From: Bdellovibrionales bacterium
Lineage (GTDB): Bacteria > Bdellovibrionota > UBA1018 > CAIMNF01
Length of the DNA: 45,657 bases
Assembly (NCBI GenBank): GCA_018969905.1
Contig: JAGWXK010000008.1
Location: forward strand, 1-45,657
Direction: 5' to 3'
Made by a program: the position numbers and the translations under genes. Below, piece after piece: positions 1 through 8,596 of the stretch. Under the pieces are notes generated by a model, which saw nothing but the letters and a program-made list of their open reading frames with translations, was not told where the DNA came from and searched no databases. Every line of letters starts with the position of its first letter. Positions within the stretch are counted from its first letter, which is position 1.

Positions 1-2537
1 AGCTCGGGATACCTTGGAGAAACCTGGAAAACCTTGTCGAGTTCGGCTTCGGCCTGTTGAAAATCGGAATCCTTTACGAAGATCTCGAACCTCTTCAAAT
101 ACCCGTAAGGATCAGAAACCTTTCGATCGGAGTACGCCCTCAAAGCATCAAGCGCGCTTTCTTTCACATCCTTCCTGACTAGCATTTGCCTCAAATACAA
201 GTCTCCCTCTATCCTGTAAGTCTCAGGATAGTCAGGATCCACCTCCTTCGCCTGTTGGATGAACTGCTGACATTTCTCATCATCGTAATTCAGAAAATAG
301 AGTTCAGCGATTCCGGCAATCAGGTCTGCCCGCGCCTTGGGTAATTTGGTGAGCTCTTCTTGAACACGACCAACAGCCGAATCAATTCCGTCAGTCTTGA
401 GCATGCACCTTGCTGAACCCATAATGGCCCGCAATGAAAATGGATCAAGCCTTTGTGCTAGTGAGTAAAAAAACTGGGCATCCCGACACTCATTCACCTC
501 ACGCATGACATCCGCATAGGCGGAATACACATCGGTATCAATTGAATCCCGTGACATGGCTTTTCGGTAAAAGGTGATCGCAAGCTGATAGTTGTTCTGA
601 TGAAGGGCCAAATCACCTGCAAGGCGATCCACGGAACTTTTCAATTTGGGATGGCTTCGGTATTTGGCCAGCGTCTTCTCTGCGTCTTCCCACTCATGAT
701 TCTGGATGAGGGTGTCGATTACCTTGATCGCAATTTCCCCCGAGTCGGGATTGACCTTGAGTGCTTTCTTGTAGTTTGTCTGTGCCCGAAGAAATTCCCC
801 GCTCTTGTAAAACAGATCACCCATTTTCTCGAAAGGAACCGTCGAATCCGAAAACGCATCCTGTGCCTGCAGAAAAACAGACTTGGCCTCATGATTCCGA
901 CCCGCCTTCAGATCTCTTTCTCCCTGGAGAACAAGCGCGTACATTTGCGCAAGTTTCTGATACTTCGGGTTTTTTCCAGAACTTGAAAGGAGGGAATAAT
1001 ACTCAAGTCGGAGGGTTTCATTTTTTGGATCAATTGAAATCGCAACCTCCAAAGCCTTGATCGCACCCTCAATGTTTTGATCAATTAAAAAAAGTTTCGC
1101 CCGATAAATCAAGGACTCCACATACTCTCTGGGGTTTTGATAACTCGGATTTGCAACCAGGAACCCTACATCAGACTCCCTTTTCTTCAGTTCTCCCTTT
1201 TTTTCACTAATTCTCACCAGACCAATCCTTGCTTTCGCGTGAAACTTGGAAAGTGCGAGCGCCCTGCCGTACTCGGCCTCTGCCTCGTCATATTCCTTGT
1301 TTTCTTCGTGAAGATATCCGCGCAAAAAATAAAGTCTGGGAATCCTAAGCGCGCTGGCCGGAATAAGGTTCAGATACTTCATTGCATTCGAGAACTCGCC
1401 CTTTTGTGAGTAGAGCCAACTCAAATAAAAATAGAGGGCCGGGTCGAACTTTCCCGTTTTCTTCGAATGTTCGACCAGTCGTTGGATTCCGGCATCATAG
1501 CGACCCTGAACCGCCAGAAACTCAACTTCAGCAAGAAGCGTTTCCACCAAATCCAATTGTCGTGCGCCCGACAGATCGATGAGTTTCTTGATTACAGAAA
1601 AAGTGAATTCGTCCTTGTTGGAGGATTCAATCAAGTTCAAATAGCTCGACGCAAGCATGGCGAGGGCCTTTACATTCTGCGAGTCAACATTCAGAGCCTT
1701 GTGAAATACACTGGCTGCATTCCGATATCCCTGAACGTGGTCCTCCGCGTAATATGCGAGTCCACGTTCATAGATCTTTGAGCCGGCCTCAGGGTCAGGG
1801 CGGTCTGCCCCCGAAGCTGGTAGTTTGGGCCTGATGGGGACCATTTGAACTTTCGGGCGCGCTCTTTGGAGAGCCTCTTCATCCTCCTCCAAGATAAGCT
1901 CATAGAAGAGATATCCGATGCAAAGAAACCCAAGAAGACCGACTCCGGGAAGCAGGCGCTTGCCTTTCTTTCTTGCCTCAGAAAGGTCTTTAGATATTAG
2001 TTCTTTTGGCCTCTCCAGCACTACGGTTTTCTCTGATGCGGTCGCGGCATTCGCAAAATCGCTCATGGGCACAGGTTCAATGGCTGGGCTCGGCGGTGTT
2101 GCCCCCGGAGCAGGGACATTTGCCCTTGAGCGCTCTTGAACCCGGGTCAGTTGATTCTCGGGCAGAGCGCTCATCCTCGTGTTGAGCACGGTTTTCTCTT
2201 CGCCCGAAAATCCGGTTTCTGTCAGTTTGTCGCTTTTCCCTGAAGGATTAACGGAATTAGTGTTGATGAAAATCGATTTTGTTGGGTCCGTATTTCCAGA
2301 AACTCCCGATCTCGTCCCAAGACCGGTTCGGGTTGGCTCCACTTCCCGCGGGCTCTCCTGAAAAAAAGATTCAAATTCCGGATAATCTTTGACCTCAAGA
2401 GCAAATTTCGCAGGATACAAGGAAAGCTCGTCACTCTCCTTGAGCTCCCCGCCTTTAATTCGCCTGATAATTTGCTCCGAACTAAGAGGGGTGCTGGAGT
2501 TCCCGTCCCGGTACCGGATCACATACAGTTTCGCCAT
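1..2537 (-). CDS. GYF_2-like / single-pass membrane / TPR-repeat protein, 3' end cut by window edge
   Basis: About 845 residues are visible and the reading frame runs off the left edge. The ATG at 2537 follows AAGGG at a short distance, 6 bases after the nuoN stop, so it is probably the last part of the nuo transcript. Residues ~1-60 resemble a GYF_2 module (a TPLSSEQI...GGELKESDEL pattern, ending in an acidic/aromatic segment). Residues ~65-185 are a low-complexity Ser/Pro/Thr linker. A basic stretch (RKKGKR) precedes one membrane helix at ~194-214, so the positive-inside rule puts the N-terminus in the cytoplasm and the rest in the periplasm. From ~230 onward there are many degenerate TPR-type helix pairs (A..Y..A.......P patterns). 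This architecture suggests a scaffold linking a cytoplasmic peptide-binding module to a periplasmic TPR array. Such proteins are common in predatory/gliding delta-type bacteria, but I cannot name a specific role. The GYF assignment is by eye. Confidence 0.75.
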   Translation of the reverse strand, partial: MAKLYVIRYRDGNSSTPLSSEQIIRRIKGGELKESDELSLYPAKFALEVKDYPEFESFFQESPREVEPTRTGLGTRSGVSGNTDPTKSIFINTNSVNPSGKSDKLTETGFSGEEKTVLNTRMSALPENQLTRVQERSRANVPAPGATPPSPAIEPVPMSDFANAATASEKTVVLERPKELISKDLSEARKKGKRLLPGVGLLGFLCIGYLFYELILEEDEEALQRARPKVQMVPIRPKLPASGADRPDPEAGSKIYERGLAYYAEDHVQGYRNAASVFHKALNVDSQNVKALAMLASSYLNLIESSNKDEFTFSVIKKLIDLSGARQLDLVETLLAEVEFLAVQGRYDAGIQRLVEHSKKTGKFDPALYFYLSWLYSQKGEFSNAMKYLNLIPASALRIPRLYFLRGYLHEENKEYDEAEAEYGRALALSKFHAKARIGLVRISEKKGELKKRESDVGFLVANPSYQNPREYVESLIYRAKLFLIDQNIEGAIKALEVAISIDPKNETLRLEYYSLLSSSGKNPKYQKLAQMYALVLQGERDLKAGRNHEAKSVFLQAQDAFSDSTVPFEKMGDLFYKSGEFLRAQTNYKKALKVNPDSGEIAIKVIDTLIQNHEWEDAEKTLAKYRSHPKLKSSVDRLAGDLALHQNNYQLAITFYRKAMSRDSIDTDVYSAYADVMREVNECRDAQFFYSLAQRLDPFSLRAIMGSARCMLKTDGIDSAVGRVQEELTKLPKARADLIAGIAELYFLNYDDEKCQQFIQQAKEVDPDYPETYRIEGDLYLRQMLVRKDVKESALDALRAYSDRKVSDPYGYLKRFEIFVKDSDFQQAEAELDKVFQVSPRYPE

Positions 2538-2543
2538 TTTCCC

Positions 2544-3995
2544 TTAATGGATCAGAGGGATCCCTTTTAGGTATTGTATCATGGCATTCGGAATTATCCC
2601 GAGGAAGAGCACGAACCCGGCCGCAACAATGGCAACAATTTGACTCCCGGGAGAAAACTCCCAATCCCCGGCAGCGGGAGCAGCATCACGCATGGTCATC
2701 AGAGCTATGGCTCTCAAATAAGCATAGGCGCCAACGACCGTGCAAATCGCGGCCAAAATTACAAGAACGGTTTCTCCTCCACCCAAGGAGGCCATGAACA
2801 CTGAATACTTGGTGAAAAATCCTACGGTAAAAGGCATCCCGGCCATGGAAAAGAAGAACACAGTCCACAAAAAGGTCAAAAATGGTGACCGCTTGATCAA
2901 CCCCGTCAGGTCGATCAGCTCCGTCCCCGTATCTGCGGGCGCTTTTGCTAGTGTCAGAAGAACGAAAGCCCCGGTGCTCATCACACAGTATCCGAGTAGG
3001 TAAACCAAAACAGAAGTAATCCCGACCTTTTCATCGAAGGCTCCAAGCACCCCAAGAAGGAGATACCCGGTATGGGTAATGGAGGAGTAGGCAAGCATAC
3101 GCTTCAAGCTCCGCTGGGTGATCATCACACTCGATCCGACTACCAAACTCGCAATCGCCGCCACTCTTAGTGCCGATTTCATTAGTTCCAGATATCCGAC
3201 CGTACCCGGGGAGCTGAAATCAATCATGTGGATCAGTCGAATCAAGCCGAGAAACGAGGCCGAAGTGATGATCGTGGCCATAATTCCAGTCACAGGAGTG
3301 GGAGCCCCTTCGTACACATCAGGCTTCCAAAAATGCAAGGGCGCTGCTGCAACCTTGAAGAGAAACGCCAAAACAACGAGCAAGTGCCCAAGTTGAAGCA
3401 GAAGCGAAGTTCCTCCCTTGGACTCGGTAAAAACCGCCGACAAATCGAGGGTTCCGGTTGCGCCAAAAATAAAGGAGCTGCCGAGCAGAAAAACTGCCCC
3501 CATGGCGCCGCCCAAAATGAAATACTTTAGTGCCGCCTCATTTGATCTGGAATCGTTCCGTCGAAACCCGACAAGGGTGTATGCTGGAAGCGACATCACC
3601 TCAAGGGCGATAAAGCTTAGCAGTAGATTTCGAGAGGCAACCAGCACAGAGCCACCTAAAACCAAAATGAGCAGTAGGTGATAATAGTCGGAAATGTGAA
3701 TTTTTTCGCGAGTCAAATAGTGGCCCGTACCGAGAATGAACATTGCCGCCAAAACACTCATTCCGCCAAGTGCGAAAAGGGAAAGAGAAGACACCTCCAG
3801 GGCTCCAGAGAACAAAAAAACCGCCTCGGAAGGCGGGCTCTTGAAACTGAAGATCGCGGTCCCCAGAACCGTGAGCAAAGCGGAAATCTGAGCGGGGCGC
3901 TTGGACTCGGTCCTGATCACGCTGATCAGCAGAGTAAGGAGAATTCCGGAAGCAAGAAATATCCAGGGTCGAAGCATTTCCAAATCTGCCATCAT
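2544..3995 (-). CDS. nuoN: NADH-quinone oxidoreductase subunit N
   Basis: Encodes a 483-residue antiporter-like membrane subunit of complex I, one of three proton-translocating channels in the membrane arm. Length and hydrophobic profile (about 14 helices) fit the family. The buried Glu of the first half-channel is seen in the segment ALEVMSLPAY. The channel Lys and broken-helix motif are seen in FKVAAAPLHFWKPDVYEGAP, and the family-typical segment AGMPFTVGFFTKY is near residue 385. The ATG at 3995 lies one base after the nuoM stop and has AAGGGA about 8 bases upstream. It is the last nuo gene before the TPR membrane protein. All expected catalytic residues appear intact, in contrast to the nuoN-like gene at 15588-16952. 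Confidence 0.96.
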   Translation of the reverse strand: MMADLEMLRPWIFLASGILLTLLISVIRTESKRPAQISALLTVLGTAIFSFKSPPSEAVFLFSGALEVSSLSLFALGGMSVLAAMFILGTGHYLTREKIHISDYYHLLLILVLGGSVLVASRNLLLSFIALEVMSLPAYTLVGFRRNDSRSNEAALKYFILGGAMGAVFLLGSSFIFGATGTLDLSAVFTESKGGTSLLLQLGHLLVVLAFLFKVAAAPLHFWKPDVYEGAPTPVTGIMATIITSASFLGLIRLIHMIDFSSPGTVGYLELMKSALRVAAIASLVVGSSVMITQRSLKRMLAYSSITHTGYLLLGVLGAFDEKVGITSVLVYLLGYCVMSTGAFVLLTLAKAPADTGTELIDLTGLIKRSPFLTFLWTVFFFSMAGMPFTVGFFTKYSVFMASLGGGETVLVILAAICTVVGAYAYLRAIALMTMRDAAPAAGDWEFSPGSQIVAIVAAGFVLFLGIIPNAMIQYLKGIPLIH

Positions 3996-3996
3996 C

Positions 3997-5463
3997 TCAA
4001 TTTCCCTTCAAAAACACCGACGTTTGAAATCCAAAATAAAAAACAAACAAGATCAAAACAAACACAAGCACCAACTCAAAACCGCCAAGGTCATCCCCAC
4101 GCGTGACCTGCTCCGAAGTGCCTGACGACGGAGTGCCGAAACCCATTTGCTGGTAGAACTTGAGCATGTAGGCGGCCCCCAACACCGCTCCGAATCCCGC
4201 CAAAATCGTGCAGAAGGCACTTACCGGGTATGCGTTCAGCAGGACGAGAAACTCTCCGGCAAAATTGAGTGTTCCCGGCAAAGAAACAGATGCAAGAACC
4301 GCCACAAAAAGCGCCACGAACAGCACTGGATACCGCCTGGAAAGACCGTGAACCGAAAGCAGGTCCAACCCCTCCTTTTTTTCCTCAACCTTGGATAAAA
4401 GAAAGAACAAAAGGGCGCTCACAAGAGTATGGCCGACACTCAAAAGGATCGCCGATGAGATGCCCTGAGCCTTCAAGGTAAACACTCCCAGCATCACAAA
4501 CCCCAAGTGACTGATGGAAGAATAGGCAAGGAGTTCCTTAGGATGATTGGCTCGATAGGCCAATAAGGCAGCGTAAATTACCGAGACCGCAGCCAAGAAC
4601 AGGAGGCCCCCCTGAAAAAAGCCCAAAACCTGAGGAAACAACGGTTCAACAAAACGAATCACCCCATAAACACCCAGTTTGGAAAGAATGGCTGACATCC
4701 AAATAGTCGCCGGAAAAGGGGCAAGGTTATAGACATCCTTGAGCCAGGAGTGAAATGGTACGAGCGGAACCTTGATTGCAAATGCGAGAAAAAACCCAAG
4801 AAACACAAGCTTTGCTTCTGCTCCTTCCAGTCCACTTGACAAGGCTACCAAATCAGAAAGATGGGAGGAAACACCTGCCCCTGACTTCACCTGTTTTGAC
4901 AGAAGAAAAAACAGGGATACCAACATGAGGATTGAACCAAGAAAACTCATTAGGAAAAATCGGAAAACCGCTGTTGCCTTTTGCCTTTCACCCCAAACCC
5001 CAACCATGAAGATCATGGGAATAAAAACCGATTCATAGGCCAGGTAGAATACCACCAGGTCAAGACTCAAAAAGGCTGCATTCAATCCAAAAAGCAGAAA
5101 AAAACCAAGAGAGGTGAACAGCTTCGGGTTCTTTCGGTACCACGCCCCTTTGGTACTGAATGCGATAACCGCCGTCAATGCGTTCAGGACCACAAACCAA
5201 GCCGAAACAGAATCAAGCTTTAACGACAATCTTGATCCAAGCTGCGGCAACCAGAGCAGCTGGTGTTCCACTGAAAGTCTCGCCGCCAGTTCAGAAGAGC
5301 CCGCAAAAAGAATCCCGGAGGCCTCATACACGGTAAGAGCTAGAAAAAGTAAGCTTGCAAAAATGGCATAAATTCTTTGAACCCCCCTGGGAATCAGAAG
5401 GCTGAGAACCATTCCAAAAAGCGGTAGCGTCAGAAAAAAACTCAATGAATCACTAATTTCCAT
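3997..5463 (-). CDS. nuoM: NADH-quinone oxidoreductase subunit M
   Basis: Proton-translocating antiporter-like subunit of the complex I membrane arm, 488 residues. I place the start at ATG 5463: GGAG lies 9 bases upstream, and the start sits just inside the end of nuoL. In-frame ATG 5469 and TTG 5478 lie too close to that Shine-Dalgarno. The first-channel Glu is at residue 144 (YLAYESVFIP), the same number as in E. coli. Lys231 lies in AFAIKVPLVPFHSW, and the second-channel Glu is seen in NFAGEFLVLL near the C-terminus. The loop after the broken helix reads KDVYNLAPFP, where most NuoM proteins have PDAH..APT, which is a modest divergence. It overlaps nuoL by 11 bases and sits 1 base before nuoN. 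Confidence 0.95.
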   Translation of the reverse strand: MEISDSLSFFLTLPLFGMVLSLLIPRGVQRIYAIFASLLFLALTVYEASGILFAGSSELAARLSVEHQLLWLPQLGSRLSLKLDSVSAWFVVLNALTAVIAFSTKGAWYRKNPKLFTSLGFFLLFGLNAAFLSLDLVVFYLAYESVFIPMIFMVGVWGERQKATAVFRFFLMSFLGSILMLVSLFFLLSKQVKSGAGVSSHLSDLVALSSGLEGAEAKLVFLGFFLAFAIKVPLVPFHSWLKDVYNLAPFPATIWMSAILSKLGVYGVIRFVEPLFPQVLGFFQGGLLFLAAVSVIYAALLAYRANHPKELLAYSSISHLGFVMLGVFTLKAQGISSAILLSVGHTLVSALLFFLLSKVEEKKEGLDLLSVHGLSRRYPVLFVALFVAVLASVSLPGTLNFAGEFLVLLNAYPVSAFCTILAGFGAVLGAAYMLKFYQQMGFGTPSSGTSEQVTRGDDLGGFELVLVFVLILFVFYFGFQTSVFLKGN

Positions 5464-7300
5464 AACCATGGACTCCAAAAATCAACCCACAAACCAATGC
5501 AACGACTGCAAGAACCATCATCAATAAATACCCCTGGGCAGATCCGGTCTGGACGGTTTTGAAAAGATTGCCTCCTAGATCCACTGCAGCTCCGGAGAAC
5601 TGAAGAATCCTCTGAAAAACCCCTTCCTCAATGAACCGGCTACAAAAAGATGCAACCATCTCAGTACCCCGACCAAAAACCACCGTATAAATCTCATCCA
5701 CACGGAAAGGATCTCTTGTCTTTTCTGAGTGATTCGACCGAAAGTATTTTCGGTATCCCAGGAATGCTCCCGCTGCCGCAATGAAAACACTGATCACCAT
5801 GATGAGGTAAGGAGAAACCTCTCCAACACCACCATGATGCCCGGACTCGAATCGAACGGGCGCTCCGAACCACCCGCCAGCAAGGGCGGCAAGGCCAAGA
5901 AACAAGAGAGGAAGAGTCATTACGATTGGGGATTCATGAACATGCTTCCTCACACCTTCGCTCAATCGCGACTGCCCAAAGAACACAAGAATATAGAGCC
6001 TTGTCATGTAGAAGGCCGTAAGGAATGCGGTGAAAGCAAGCACTGCAAAGATCACCCGGCTTCCATGAGCTGCCACCAGGCTCTCGTGGAGGATTCCATC
6101 CTTGGAAAAAAAACCGCTGAAGGGCGGCAGGCCAAGAATTGCGGCCCACCCTGCGGTGAAGGTCCAGAAGGTAAGGGGTAGACTAGACCTAAGGCCACCC
6201 ATCTTAAAAATGTCCTGGGTTCCGGAGAGAGCGTGAATCACACTGCCGGCACCCAAAAAAAGAAGCGCTTTGAAAAAGGCATGCGTCATAACGTGAAAAA
6301 CCCCGGTTTCAGGTGAACCGACACCGCAAGCCACGAACATGAATCCAAGCTGAGAGATTGTTGAATAAGCGAGAACCTTTTTGATGTCTGATTGGAAACA
6401 GGCGGTAATTGCCGACATGAGAGCCGTACCTGCACCCACCGCTGCGATCACAAACAGCACAGTAGGGGATTGGCCCATCACCGGATTGAGTCGAGCAAGA
6501 AGATAGATGCCGCTCGTTACCATGGTTGCGGCATGAATCAGGGCGGAGACCGGGGTCGGGCCGGCCATGGCATCAGGGAGCCAAGTGAACAATGGTATCT
6601 GGGCAGACTTCCCTGTACAGGCAAGAAAAATCAGAAGTCCGAATGCCGTAGCGACCTCGGGCTTGAAAGAATAAGATGACAGATCCGCAAGATCAAGGGT
6701 TCCTGCGAATTTGAACGCGATGAACATGGCAAACAGCAGGCCAAGATCCCCGACTCTGTTCATAAGAAATGCTTTTTGTGCCGCCATGATGTTTGCCATT
6801 TCACCGGACCAAAATCCAATCAGTAGATAGCTAGCGAGACCTACGCCCTCCCAGCCCAAAAAGACCAGGGGCAGGGATGAGCCGAGCACAAGATTGAGCA
6901 TCATGAAACAAAACAGATTCAGATATGCAAAATACCGAGCTGAACCCTTGTTCTCCATATAGCCAATTGAATAAAGATGGATCAGGGATCCCACTCCCGT
7001 GATCACAAGCGTAAATATCCCGCTCAATCGATCAAGACGATAGCCAAACTCCACATGCAAGGTGCCCAGCTTCATCCACGAAAAAAGCCGCTCCTCGATT
7101 CCAACGTCCCAGGCTCCGGACTTCCCCAGACTCAACCAGGCCACCACAGCGAGAGCGAAAGCCGCAAACAGGGCGATCGTACCAATGACGCCCGCAACCA
7201 CAACCGACGGTTCCGTTTTGCGGGCTTGCGCGCTGAAATGATAAAATCCATTCAGAAAAAAGCCCAGCAAGGGCAACAAAACCAATAAAGTGATCATCAT
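5453..7300 (-). CDS. nuoL: NADH-quinone oxidoreductase subunit L
   Basis: The largest, distal antiporter-like subunit of complex I, 615 residues, matching family size. It carries the long C-terminal extension that includes the lateral helix and last anchor helix. Visible hallmarks are FLGWEGVGLASY (first-channel Glu), TGKSAQIPLFTWLPDAMAGP (channel Lys and broken helix), ALIHAATMV (channel His) and PPFSGFFSKD (second-channel Lys region). The gene starts ATGATG at 7300, with GAGGGA about 10 bases upstream and only 4 bases after the nuoK stop. It is fully intact, unlike the much shorter gene in the equivalent position of the nuo' module (17938-18783). Confidence 0.97.
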   Translation of the reverse strand: MMITLLVLLPLLGFFLNGFYHFSAQARKTEPSVVVAGVIGTIALFAAFALAVVAWLSLGKSGAWDVGIEERLFSWMKLGTLHVEFGYRLDRLSGIFTLVITGVGSLIHLYSIGYMENKGSARYFAYLNLFCFMMLNLVLGSSLPLVFLGWEGVGLASYLLIGFWSGEMANIMAAQKAFLMNRVGDLGLLFAMFIAFKFAGTLDLADLSSYSFKPEVATAFGLLIFLACTGKSAQIPLFTWLPDAMAGPTPVSALIHAATMVTSGIYLLARLNPVMGQSPTVLFVIAAVGAGTALMSAITACFQSDIKKVLAYSTISQLGFMFVACGVGSPETGVFHVMTHAFFKALLFLGAGSVIHALSGTQDIFKMGGLRSSLPLTFWTFTAGWAAILGLPPFSGFFSKDGILHESLVAAHGSRVIFAVLAFTAFLTAFYMTRLYILVFFGQSRLSEGVRKHVHESPIVMTLPLLFLGLAALAGGWFGAPVRFESGHHGGVGEVSPYLIMVISVFIAAAGAFLGYRKYFRSNHSEKTRDPFRVDEIYTVVFGRGTEMVASFCSRFIEEGVFQRILQFSGAAVDLGGNLFKTVQTGSAQGYLLMMVLAVVALVCGLIFGVHGYGN

Positions 7301-7304
7301 TATT

Positions 7305-7613
7305 CTAGTCCCTCAAAATCTGAATTTGATCCGAGTCTACTGTTCTCAAGGTCCTGAAAAGCGCGATCACCAGTCCGAGACCAACTGCAGACTCGGCTGC
7401 AGCAACCGTCATCACAAACAACACAGCAAGATGGCCGTCCAGCGAGTGATGGATTTTGGAGAAAGCGACAAAGCTCAAGTTCACTCCGTTCAACATCAAC
7501 TCAACACACATCAGCATCACAAGCAGGTTTTTGCGAATCAAAAGCCCAAGTAGGCCGATGCCGAAAATGACCATTGAAACAACCAACATCATCCAGGGCT
7601 CAAGTAGGCTCAT
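7305..7613 (-). CDS. nuoK: NADH-quinone oxidoreductase subunit K
   Basis: Small three-helix complex I subunit (102 residues) that forms part of the fourth proton path. The two conserved membrane glutamates are present at residues 38 (CVELMLNGVN) and 74 (AAAESAVGLG). The ATG at 7613 overlaps the nuoJ stop as ATGA, so translation is coupled. It is a useful internal reference because the nuo' paralogue (18770-19009) aligns over its whole length but lacks both glutamates. Confidence 0.97.
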   Translation of the reverse strand: MSLLEPWMMLVVSMVIFGIGLLGLLIRKNLLVMLMCVELMLNGVNLSFVAFSKIHHSLDGHLAVLFVMTVAAAESAVGLGLVIALFRTLRTVDSDQIQILRD

Positions 7614-8155
7614 GAGTGACCCCTCCCCGAATGCGCCTTTCTCTTGGCGAGAGCAATGGTGGCTACTATCGCTGCCAAAATAAGGAAAGACGTGATCTCA
7701 AACTGAAGAACATGGTCTGAAAACAATGACTCCGCGATTGCCTTAACGTTTCCACCCAGTTCTGAAATCTTTTCTTCTGTCATATCACCCCTCGGGGTCA
7801 ACGACCGGGCCAAAAGAGCAACCTTCACAAGAGCGAAAACGAAACCGGATACTGCGATGCCGGAGAGAAGCTTGAAAATTCCGCTCGAAGACTTGAAATC
7901 CTCCACAGGCCTATCCTGATTGAGCAGCATGATGACGAAAACGAAAAGAACCATGATCGCTCCGGTATAGACCAGAATCTGGAGGGCTGCGACCAGGTGA
8001 GCTGACATCAGGGCATAAAGGCCTGCAAAGGAAAAAAACACCGCAACAAGTGCGAATGCGGAGGCTACCGGGTTCTTTTTGAATATGACCATCAAGGAAC
8101 CAAGAATCGCAATGGTCGAAAAAGCGGAGAATGCCAATAGAGGATAATCGATCAT
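7610..8155 (-). CDS. nuoJ: NADH-quinone oxidoreductase subunit J
   Basis: Five-helix complex I membrane subunit, 181 residues. The conserved third helix is seen in LQILVYTGAIMVLFVFVIML, the segment that carries the pi-bulge coupling redox changes to the membrane arm. The C-terminal helix is preceded by an amphipathic stretch (NVKAIAESLF). It overlaps nuoI by ATGA at 8152-8155 and nuoK by ATGA at 7610-7613, which indicates tight translational coupling through the membrane-arm genes. Confidence 0.95.
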   Translation of the reverse strand: MIDYPLLAFSAFSTIAILGSLMVIFKKNPVASAFALVAVFFSFAGLYALMSAHLVAALQILVYTGAIMVLFVFVIMLLNQDRPVEDFKSSSGIFKLLSGIAVSGFVFALVKVALLARSLTPRGDMTEEKISELGGNVKAIAESLFSDHVLQFEITSFLILAAIVATIALAKRKAHSGRGHS

Positions 8156-8595
8156 TTGTTTCCCCTTTGTTCGAGCAGGAAGTCCTTCTCGTAGACCGTT
8201 CGGGTCTGTTGACTCATTTCATAAATATTCGAAAGCTTGATCGCATCCTTGGGGCAAGCCTCCTCACACATTCCGCAAAAACAGCAGCGCAAGGAATCAA
8301 TCTCGAATTTAACCGGATATTTCTCTTTGTCTTCGCGCTCTCCGGCCACAATGTGAATGCATTCAGCGGGGCAAACCGTCGGACACAACATGCATGCTGT
8401 ACAATTTTCAACTCCATTCACTGCCTTAATGTAGTGCTGCCCTCGATACCGGTTTGAATAATCGCGACGCTGCTCAGGAAACTGGAGAGTGACTTTCTTG
8501 TGAAAAAGAAAATTCTTCATCGTAATCCATAAGCCCCGAATGATTTCAATCAGGTAAAGTCGGTTGAGAAAACCGGGTTTTCGAATTGCTAACAT
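8152..8595 (-). CDS. nuoI: NADH-quinone oxidoreductase subunit I, 2x[4Fe-4S] ferredoxin-like
   Basis: Peripheral-arm subunit (147 residues) carrying clusters N6a and N6b, which pass electrons from NuoG to NuoB. Two CxxCxxCxxxCP motifs are visible: Cys65/68/71/75 (CTACMLCPTVCP) and Cys104/107/110/114 (CFCGMCEEACP, with an extra adjacent Cys105). The N-terminal ~50 residues are the amphipathic segment that lies on the membrane. The start at ATG 8595 follows the nuoH stop (TGA) by one base, and GGAG about 8 bases upstream lies inside the nuoH end. Confidence 0.97.
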   Translation of the reverse strand: MLAIRKPGFLNRLYLIEIIRGLWITMKNFLFHKKVTLQFPEQRRDYSNRYRGQHYIKAVNGVENCTACMLCPTVCPAECIHIVAGEREDKEKYPVKFEIDSLRCCFCGMCEEACPKDAIKLSNIYEMSQQTRTVYEKDFLLEQRGNK

Positions 8596-8596
8596 A

